Of a stretch of DNA of 37,190 nucleotides, positions 19,411 to 29,200 are shown one piece after another. Positions within the stretch are counted from its first letter, which is position 1, and each line of letters opens with the position of its first letter. Source of the stretch: Tritrichomonas foetus (taxonomy: Eukaryota; Parabasalia; Tritrichomonadida; Tritrichomonadidae); the NCBI GenBank assembly GCA_001839685.1, contig MLAK01000811.1:19568-56757 (forward strand), written 5' to 3'. The notes under the pieces are model-generated. The model was not told the origin of the DNA, ran no database searches, and saw nothing but the letters and a program-made list of their open reading frames with translations. The position numbers and the translations under genes are program-made.

Positions 19411-21864
19411 AATATTTTCGTTTGAATTGAGCAACTTATATCCAGTATTCTTTTCATTTCCTTCTTCTTTTGTTTCCTTCTTTTTCTTTATACATACAAA
19501 GTAGACAATTAAGAAAGAAACAAGAGCACATATAACAATTACAGCAATCACAATTCCAGCAATTGCTCCACCAGATAATTTCTTTTTATCTTCCCTACCA
19601 ACAATTTTTATATTATGTTGTTTTGAATCATTAATTTGAATATCATCTGTCTGATCGGATACAATAACAATATCATTTGTGAAGTTACAATTATCCCAGT
19701 TATCACCATCAAATACTACTGAAACTTGTCCATTTTTTGGAACAAAGTCAATTTCAGTTATGTAATTTACTGTTTCTGTCGTTGGATCCAAAGCTAAAGT
19801 AAGTTTTGAGCTATTACAAATTACTCCTGTATGATTTGTAGCAATTCTTGTACTAACCACATCATTACTACTATCTCTTATAATTGTGCTTAGACCTTTT
19901 ACTGACATTGGGGTAGCAACAAGAATCGAATCAACTTTATATTCAATGTAAATTTCGGGAACCTTATTTGGAAGATATACCATTAAATTCGAAATTGCTC
20001 CAGAAAGCAAATTGCAGGATGGCGCTGATTCTTTATCAGCCCAGACATCAATTGCATTTAGATGATTGTTTCCAATAAAACTTGACGAAAGTAATACAAG
20101 TTTATTTAAAATAACAGTTTCTTCATTTACAAATGAAAAATGAGAAGAGAAAATACAGGTAAGCACAGAAATATTGGACAAATCTCCTCCTCTAAGCACT
20201 ATTTTGGCCAAATCAGTCAAACAAATAATTTCAACTTCATTTTTACCGATAGATGTCAAATTATAAGCTTGAGATACGGAACTGACTGAGCCATATTGAA
20301 GAATAATTATATTTGAATCTTTCTTTACTTCTTTCAGTGCTGAATCAACTTCACCATTGACAGATTTAATTAGATTAATTGATTTCACACTTTGAATTGC
20401 ATGTTGATATGAATATTTCTGATTTGTTGATGCTAAATTAAGCTGAGTTTCTAGTTTTTGAATTAATTCCTTTTTGTAATCATCCCAATGAGTTGAAATA
20501 TTGAGACACATATTATCAGATATAGAAGGACAATAAATAATTGCACTGTATTCTCCAGGCTGTGGTGTAGGATAAATTGTTGGCTCTTGAGTCCCGGTAA
20601 TTGTGTGTGTTTGTGTCAATGGTTGAGTCGTTGAATGGGAAGTTGTTTGAGTTAGAGTTACAGATTGTGATATTGATGATGCTGATGCTGTTAATGTAGT
20701 TTGAGTTATTGTTGGAACTATGGACAATTTACACACACCATTTTCTAAAGTATATCCATCCTCACATGCTGTGCATATAGAAGTTGATGATGGACATAAT
20801 AAACAATTTAAAACATCACAATTCCAAGGACTTACACATGAATTTGATTCACTTTCAAAAGTACAAGTTTGGTAAGAACAGCTACTTGTTGCTCCAATTT
20901 CATCAATTTTACTAACTTTACCACCACTACCATTTCCAATTCCGTTTGCTCGCAAACCTCCAATTGCTGTTATTTTCAAACAAACAGATTGTGATTGAGT
21001 TTGTTTATTTGCTGTTAAAGTTAATAAATCAACATTTCCTGAATTATGTGACAATCCAGCTCCTGCCCCAATTCCAGCTGCGTTTCTTCCTCCAGTTGCA
21101 GCTATTTCACCACCACTGATATAAATTGACTGTACATGGGATGAATTATCTTTAAATCCATATCCACCACCAATTCCTGCACCCCAATCACCTCCTGTTG
21201 TCTTAATTATACCGCCATAAATATTAATTATATCAACAGATGAAGAATGTGATGATTTACCATCTCCACCACCAATTCCAGCACTTGATAAACTTGTAGC
21301 AACTATATTTCCATCATATATATTTATTTCACCAACATTAGAAGTATTTTCAACATTTCCCCAGCCACCACCAATACCAGCACCATAATATCCACCATTT
21401 GAGATAAGAGTCGCCTTTCCATTGATATTTATTGCTTTGCATTTTGTTGATGATTCACCACCACCAATACCAGCATATAAACTAGATGTAATAGATAATT
21501 TATTATTTTTTTCTCCTGTAAAAGTAATTATTGCATCATTGTGACATAATATACCAGCATCATTAGTACTTTCTAAAGATGATTCTCCAATAACACTAAT
21601 TTCAACATTTCCTCCATTTATTTCAAAAGTTGACTTTGATGATGTGATTTTTGTATTCAGCAGAATTGCACTAATATCTGAGTTTATTGAAGTAATAGTA
21701 TTTGATGATGATTCCCCTACAACATATATTGTAGATCCTCTGTTTATTGTGATTTCAGAAGAATTACATAGAAGTTTAGTATTTGATTCTACTATAACTG
21801 AACTCAAAGCAATGCTGCAATAATAGTCGACCGAAAAACCAAGTGCTAGGAAGATAGAAAACAT
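19408..21864 (-). CDS. Type I surface protein: GAGIGGG domain, Ser/Thr stalk
   Basis: An 818-aa third paralogue. ATG 21864 is chosen; the codon before it is TTG. Order: signal peptide (MFSIFLALGFSVDYY), beta domain, AGIGGGE entry motif, GAGIGGGWG, SAGIGGGDG, GAGIGGGYG and AAGIGAGAG units, closing NGIGNGSGG, SPWNCDV, a single Cys-rich unit (CTACEDGYTLENGVC), then a Thr/Ser/Gln-rich stretch rich in TQT and TT that looks like an O-glycosylated stalk and contains PTPQPGEY. The shared C-terminal ectodomain follows (LQYGSVSSVSQAYNLTS), then KKKLSGGAIAGIVIA with the membrane helix (about 766-791) and a 27-residue tail. The tail holds YKLL, which fits a Y-x-x-hydrophobic sorting signal. Its stalk chemistry differs from the relatives while both end domains are kept. 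Confidence 0.85.
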   Translation of the reverse strand: MFSIFLALGFSVDYYCSIALSSVIVESNTKLLCNSSEITINRGSTIYVVGESSSNTITSINSDISAILLNTKITSSKSTFEINGGNVEISVIGESSLESTNDAGILCHNDAIITFTGEKNNKLSITSSLYAGIGGGESSTKCKAININGKATLISNGGYYGAGIGGGWGNVENTSNVGEINIYDGNIVATSLSSAGIGGGDGKSSHSSSVDIINIYGGIIKTTGGDWGAGIGGGYGFKDNSSHVQSIYISGGEIAATGGRNAAGIGAGAGLSHNSGNVDLLTLTANKQTQSQSVCLKITAIGGLRANGIGNGSGGKVSKIDEIGATSSCSYQTCTFESESNSCVSPWNCDVLNCLLCPSSTSICTACEDGYTLENGVCKLSIVPTITQTTLTASASSISQSVTLTQTTSHSTTQPLTQTHTITGTQEPTIYPTPQPGEYSAIIYCPSISDNMCLNISTHWDDYKKELIQKLETQLNLASTNQKYSYQHAIQSVKSINLIKSVNGEVDSALKEVKKDSNIIILQYGSVSSVSQAYNLTSIGKNEVEIICLTDLAKIVLRGGDLSNISVLTCIFSSHFSFVNEETVILNKLVLLSSSFIGNNHLNAIDVWADKESAPSCNLLSGAISNLMVYLPNKVPEIYIEYKVDSILVATPMSVKGLSTIIRDSSNDVVSTRIATNHTGVICNSSKLTLALDPTTETVNYITEIDFVPKNGQVSVVFDGDNWDNCNFTNDIVIVSDQTDDIQINDSKQHNIKIVGREDKKKLSGGAIAGIVIAVIVICALVSFLIVYFVCIKKKKETKEEGNEKNTGYKLLNSNENI

Positions 21865-21953
21865 CAAACTGAGAAACTGATGAATAGCAACAACACAAAC
21901 TTTTTGAAAGGTTAGTGAAATGAAATTGAAAATTCATGATCAGAAAAATTCCT

Positions 21954-21960
21954 AGCAGGT
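21954..21960 (-). promoter_or_regulatory. ACCTGCT box upstream of the 818-aa gene
   Basis: The same heptamer stands upstream of both other GAGIGGG-family genes. Here it is about 90 nt from the ATG and about 30 nt upstream of a TCATTTCACT initiator-like stretch. Confidence 0.45.
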
Positions 21961-22567
21961 TGTTTTTTGAATCATCATTTTGAATTGATCATTATTTTTC
22001 GCAGAAAATGATCTGTTGTCAGAAAAATGATAATTCAATTCAAACAGCAATGATATTACTCTCCCTAATCATCTTGGTGCATTTCTTTGTTGACACACAA
22101 TGCTAAGTTGTATAAGGGATTGCTAATAAAGCTTGAGAATATAATAACTCATAATTTCAAACCAACCATTCTTGTTTCGTTGAAGTATATAATTCAATCT
22201 CCCAGGCATAGTATAAAACTCCATACAATGTATGTTATAACTATCATATCTCATATTATAAATTTATGTTTGGCTTATGATATTCCCCATTCAAATATCA
22301 ATTAAATTCAACAATTTCTTTTACATGATCTAATATACTTATTCTAAAAGAACGTGGAAAGAATAATCAAACACATAATGAATTAATACCAAGATGAATT
22401 TGTCAAAACAATGTATGCGTGCCAACTTTACACAATTCTATTTTATAGCACTAGCTATACCTTATGTTGTTGGAAGAATAAGTTTATATATCAATTATTA
22501 TGATATGACTTGAGGTAAGTAATCTCCAAGAAAATTCAAGAATAGAATATTTATTATTCTTGTAACA

Positions 22568-22582
22568 TGACATACTATGTCA
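22568..22582. repeat. 15-bp palindrome TGACATA-C-TATGTCA
   Basis: Perfect 7-bp arms around one base, with two more GACATAG copies within about 45 bp to the right (around 22583 and 22614). Possible protein-binding site; no link to a gene is evident. Confidence 0.5.
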
Positions 22583-23280
22583 GACATAGAAATAACTCAA
22601 AAAAAGATTTTCCGACATAGAATTCTCTGAAGAATATTTTGTCAAAAATAATTATCTGAAATTTTTCCAGCTTTACATAAACATTCGTGGTTACTTTCAA
22701 AATAATTGAAATCGAGTTTAACAAATATAAGAACAAATATTTAATAACCAATTCTTACCAAACTAATTTGAATAAATAAGCCAAAAATGGCAACTCTTGT
22801 TTTTTATCTTTCATCTTCAGCAGATAATTATTTTTTGAAACAATTTCAATGGATTTACAATAGTGCGATCTACAACCAACTTTTCCTTTTTATCTTCTTT
22901 GGAGCTGTTCCTTTCATACATAAATAATATATATAATATGACAACAATTGAGGCTTCAGAAAATATATGTCAGTTTTTTTTGGTGAGTTTCACATAACAT
23001 TTGGCATATCTTAATATTAGAACAAAAACTTAGAGAAAAATACATTTTTATATATTATATTAGTAACGAAATTTTCGCAATCCTACAGAACTTGATGAAG
23101 ATATGAGATTTTCTTTCAATGCATTATTTTAATTTATCTTGCTGAGGAATTATTGTTTATTAAATTTAGGTCAAAAAATATGATCTACATTACGAGTAGA
23201 TTAAAATATCACATTTAGAATTATTAACTATTTCGCATATTAAATACAATCCCAAAAATATTTTGAAATATTGCATCACA

Positions 23281-23286
23281 TCATTT
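23281..23286 (+). promoter_or_regulatory. Initiator (Inr) for the Pmp-like gene
   Basis: TCATTT with predicted first base A23283 gives a 12-nt leader to ATG 23295. It argues against the in-frame TTG at 23271 as the start. Confidence 0.65.
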
Positions 23287-23294
23287 TTTTTGTT

Positions 23295-26200
23295 ATGATT
23301 TTTTTTACTCTCCTTTTTAACACTGTAAATGCATTTGCAGTTAAAAAAGGAGACAACCATCAATCTGAGCACAAATCCAATCTGGTAATTGAAAACTCTA
23401 ATTTTTATAGAAATAAGGCACATTTATTAGCATGCGCAAATGATGGATCTACCACAGGAAGTAATTGTTATATTTATTCTTCTGATGTATCTTTACAAAA
23501 TTCAAATTTTGAGTTTACTAATACAGGAAGCGATGAAAATTATATTTCATTTGCTGGTGACACAACTATTACTGATTCATCAGTGACAATAAGTAGTATT
23601 ACATCTTCATTATTACGGTTTACTGGATCAAAAAAAGTGACAATAACAAATTTACTTGTAAAAAATGTTATTGCTTCAGCAAATACGTATGGTTTGATGA
23701 GCTTTGAATCATCAGATGTTTCTATTAACAATTTAAATTTTGAAGGAACAATAAAATCGACATTATTTCAAGGCTCGATTTCATCGAGTTTCGAACTAAC
23801 TAACACCACAATAAATAAACTGAATAATGACGCTTCAACATTATACAGTATTATTGATTTGACACTACTCTCTTCATCAACATCAACTACACTTTTTACT
23901 TTCCAAAATAATAGTTTTACAGAGAACAAGGCTCCAGTGTTTTATACTTATCAAAGGCTACAAATAAATGTTGTGATATCAGAATGCTATTTCTACAAAA
24001 ATGAGTATATATCTGGTTCATGTGTATACATGAAAGATATGCTATCTAATTCCAACACACAATATAAAATGAAATTTAGCAATAATATATTTTCGAGTAA
24101 TATCAATACAGGAACAGGAACAGTGGGAGGAGCATTATTCATTTCTACACAAGAAACACTTTTTGAGAACATAAATTCATTTTTAAATAATGAGGTAACT
24201 CATACAGGTACTCCTAGTGATACACAATATGGTGGATTTGGAGGATCAATTTATTTAGTCCAAAACACACTCGAAAAATACACATTATCAGGGTGTAATT
24301 TCAATACAGATTATTCATCACAATATGGTGGTTCAATTTTTGTATATGGTAAAGATGAAACATCTGGATCAAGTCTTTATCCAGTGGTAATTACTGATTG
24401 CACGTTTCAAAATTGTAAAGCTGATCTTTATGGCGGGGCTCTTTGCTCAGGAGTTACATCGTCATCAGGTGACACTACTGGAAACAATGACATAGAAATC
24501 GGATTTTCCTCATTTACGCTATGCCGCGCTTCTAATGGTGGCGCATTATACTTCCATAGTGGTTCAACAGAAGGGGATGAAGTAGCAGATGTATATAATT
24601 CATTTTTTGATGGAAATATTGGAAGTTATGGTTCTTCAATATATAGTAAAACTTTCGATTTTTCTTTGACAAATTCCCAATTTTATAATCATATCAGGTA
24701 TGGATCTAAGCAAGATGAAGCAATAATTTATGTATCCATGGAGTTCAAAAACAAAAACTCCATAGTATCGAATTGCTCTTTTGTAAACAACCTACAAGGA
24801 CTTACTTACTATTCTAAAGACTCTAATGAACAATCTGATACAAGCACAATAACATTTAATAATTGTACATTTGATAAAAATAATATGGTATATGGCACTG
24901 AGGTTCGTGGATTTATTGATTTTAGTTATATAGATTCAGTATCTGTTCAAGTTACTGGATCCAATTTTATAAACAATATAGGACAATGCATTAGAGCCAC
25001 AAATAATTTGTGTACTAGCACAATTTCTAATTGTGTTTTTACCAATAATACCGGAATTCTTGGTTGTGCAATATATGTTAGCACAAGTGTTAGCACAGCC
25101 AATGTTTTAACTATTAATTCATGCCAATTTAATGATAATTTCGTGTATACGTCAGATAGTGGAAGAGCAAGTGGAATTGTTTATATTTCTACAGAATTTG
25201 TTCAATTTACTGGAATAAATATATTCATAGGTAACAGTGCAATATACGAAGGAACAGGATCAGGTAACCCAACAAAAGATAACTGCGCTTATGGTGGATC
25301 ATTGTTCATTGAACATGACTCCAAGAAAATATCTACAATCTCCAATTTAATCATTAGAGATAGCTATGCAACTCATTATGGGGGTGGCGTTGGCGTATAT
25401 GAAGATGATGTAGTTGGTATTGATGATGATATTTATCTCTTACTTGAAAATTGCACATTTGAAAACTGTTCTTCAGGAATTTTTGGTGGAGCTTTTACAT
25501 GTGGATATGTCAATGATGGAGTTGCTCTAAAAGCCACAGACGTTCAATTTCGATTTTGTTATTTTACAAAGTGCAAGTCAAATGAAGGTGGGGCAGTTTA
25601 TATATTAGATGGAAGTGCAATTGGCGGAGAAGAAACTTATTTATATAATTGTGTATTTGATAACTGTTTATGTCCTACAGGGTCTGCAATTTACTGCTGC
25701 TCGTATCGATTCGGAGTATATGATACTGTATTTAAAAATTGTCCAAAAGAAACCTCAGAAGCCAAACAGTCAATTGTTTATTTAAATTTGAATGAAGCAG
25801 GAGCACAGCCTATTCTACAAAATTGTACCTTTGAAAAAAATAATCAAATATTTGAACTATATTCACAGTTAAGCGATGGATCTACGATATCAAATACAAT
25901 TACTTTTAATTCATGTACATTTATAAATAATAATCCAGATACAGCTGGAACATCTCCAGTGATTGACTTGCAATATATCAATTCTGGAACAGTGACATTT
26001 AATGAATGTATATTCAGAGAGAACAGTGGATATTGCATTTTCCAAGATTTTGGAATAAAATGCAATACAGTGGTTAATAGTTGCAGTTTCATTAAGAATA
26101 CTGGTGCATTAAGCGCTGCAATATACATGATTATGGGCACTACTGACAAAATGATGACAATAGAAAACTGCACTTTCGATGATAATACAGCAAGTTATAC

Positions 26201-29200
26201 TTTCAATTCGAGAGGAATTGTAACAGTATTTGCTTCAAATGTTCTTTTCAAAGGTATAAATAAATTTTATAATAACAAAGCTTTACAAACGGGACCAATT
26301 GATGATAGCGCTTATGTATCATATGGCGGTTCTTTGTTCATATATAATAATATCATTGATAGAGAATACAGCATTTCAAATTTGGATATTAAAAATAGTT
26401 ATTGCAATTACTTTGGTGGTGCAATAGCCGTGTATGCCACAGATGTTTCGGGAACTCATCAAATATTTGTAAGTTTCACAAATTGTACATTTGAAAATTG
26501 TTCATCTGGCAAAAATGGAGGAGCAATTAAAGTTGGAACTAACACTACAGGAGGAGGATTAACAGGAGATAATGATGTAAAACTTAGTCATTGTAAATTT
26601 ATTAATTGTAAATCATTAGAAGGTGGTGCTTTATATTTCCAAGATGGAACTGAATCAGGTGATGAAGAAACTTATATTTATAATTGTGTCTTTGATAATT
26701 GTAGTGGAACAACTGGTTCTGCAATTTATTGTCGATCTTATAAATTTGAAATGTATCATTCAACAATTCAAAATTGTCTTCAAGAAGGTGTTGCTCATCA
26801 ATCATTCTTTTATGTTAAATTAAATGAAGCAGGAATTAAACCAATCGTTGAAAATTGTACATTTTATAATAATGGAAAACAATTAGAATTTTATTCACAA
26901 TTAGATGATGGAACTAAAGAATCAAATGAAATTACGTTTAAGAAATGCAATTTTGTAAGTAATAATCAAAATTCAAATGGATATGATTCAATATTTGATC
27001 TCAAATATATCCAATCAGGCTTAATAACATTTGATTCATGTATATTTGAACAAAATAGAGGGCAAGTAATTCGTCAAGATAGTAGTGCATTTTGTGATAC
27101 TAATCTTAATAATTGTTCATTCTTAAAGAATGAAGGTGGTTATGGTTGTGCTATTTGTGTTATGACTGTTGCATTAAATGTCATGATCACAATTGAAAAT
27201 TGTCGATTTGAAGATAATATAGCAAGGGGTGCTTTAGGAGCAACGCGTGGTGTCGTAATAGTTTTTTCATCTGTTACAACTTTCAAAGGTTATAATACTT
27301 TTATAAATAATCAATTTTTATATAATGGTGATAGTGAACCCTCAGGTGAAGATTATGGAACAATAGGTGGATCTTTATTTTTATATAATGATATAATAGA
27401 TGCAGAATATAGCCTTTCAAATTTATATTTCAAAGATAGTTATTCATCACAATATGGTGGCGCAGTAGGTGTATTTTCGTTAGATGTTTCTGGAACTCAT
27501 CAAATATTTGTAAGTTTCACAAATTGTACATTTGAAAATTGTTCATCTGGTAAAAATGGAGGAGCAATTAAAATTGGAGCTAATTCTTCAATAGGAGGAT
27601 TGGGAGGTGATAATGATGTAAAACTTAGTCATTGTAAATTTATTAATTGTAAATCATTAGAAGGTGGTGCTTTATATTTCCAAGATGGAACTGAATCAGG
27701 TGATGAAGAAACTTATATTTATAATTGTGTCTTTGATAATTGTAGTGGAACAACTGGTTCTGCAATTTATTGTCGATCTTATAAATTTGAAATGTATCAT
27801 TCAACAATTCAAAATTCATTACCTTTATCAACTTCACCAACTNTATATCATCAATCATGTTTATATGTTAAATTAAATGAAGCAGGAATTAAACCTCTAA
27901 TTGAAAATTGTACATTTTATAACAATGAACAAAATATCGACTTTTATTCATTGTTAGATGATGGAACTAAAGATACAAATGAAATTATTTTCAAGAATTG
28001 TCAATTTAATGAAAACAATAAAGTTTCAAATGGATTTGATAGTATTCTTGAATTACAATATATTCAATCAGGATTAATAACATTTGATTCATGTATATTT
28101 TATAATAATGGTGGTCAAGCTGTTCATCAAGATACTTCATCAGCATCAAACACATTATTAAAGAATTGTACATTTAAACAAAATCATGGTGGATTAGGTT
28201 GTGCAATATATGTAGCATCAAAAACACAAGGAATCTTACTCACAATTCAAGATTGTTTAATTATTGAAAATACTGCAAGTGCAATGATGATGGCAAGAGG
28301 TGTTGTATATGCAGTTGCTTCTGCTGTTGAATTTAAAGGTGTAAATATATTTAGAAATAATAAAGCAATATATGAATTAGATGATGGATCTTCGAAACCT
28401 TCTGGTGATTATGGTTCTTTCGGTGGTTCTTTATTCATTGGTCAAGTTGATCAAGAAGAATTTACTTTATCAAATATTATTGTTGAAAATAGTTATTCAA
28501 CGAATTTCGCTGGTGCTGTTGGATTTTTCTGTTTAGATAGTGAAATAGGAAATTATCAATTATATATAAATATTGAAAATTGTACATTTAATAATTGTAC
28601 TTCTGGTCATGAAGGTGGTGCTTTAATGTGTGGTGCTATTAATTTCGTAGGTCAAAAAGTTGGTGATAATGATGTAAAACTTAGTCATTGTAATTTCATA
28701 AAGTGTAATTCATTAGAAGGTGGTGCTTTATATTTCCAAGATGGAACTGAATCAGGTGATGAAGAAACTTATATTTATAATTGTGTCTTTGATAATTGTA
28801 GTGGAACAACTGGTTCTGCAATTTATTGTCGATCTTATAAATTTGAAATGTATCATTCAACAATTCAAAATTCATTACCTTTATCAACTTCACCAACTGT
28901 ATATCATCAATCATGTTTATATGTTAAATTAAATGAAGCAGGAATTAAACCTCTAATTGAAAATTGTACATTTTATAACAATGAACAAAATATTGAATTC
29001 TATTCCCAATTGGATGATGGCACTTACAATGATAATACAATTACATTTAATAATTGCAAATTTGTTAACAACAATCAGCAGTCTAATGGTGCTGATAGTA
29101 TTTTAGAATTACAATATATTCAGGCAGAAAAGGTTTATATTCATAATTCTATTTTCAATGGTAATGGGGGCCAGTGCCTCAAACAAGAATCAAGCACCGT

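Larger units (their letters stand above)
21865..23280. other. Divergent intergenic region, 1.4 kb
   Basis: Separates the 818-aa gene from the Pmp-like gene. Near the left edge, on the minus strand, AACCTGCT (21954-21961) precedes TCATTTCACT by about 30 nt, as in the 1547-aa gene. A 15-bp palindrome lies at 22568-22582. A 72-codon ORF at 22087 has no recognisable features and is not called. Confidence 0.5.

Noticed and set aside
22087..22305. 72-codon ORF between the 818-aa and Pmp-like genes
   Set aside because: No initiator close to the ATG, no family, composition like the flanking spacer.
26602..28932. Repeated short ORFs on both strands within the Pmp-like gene
   Set aside because: Three near-identical sets match the three homogenised coding blocks; they are shadows of the main frame.
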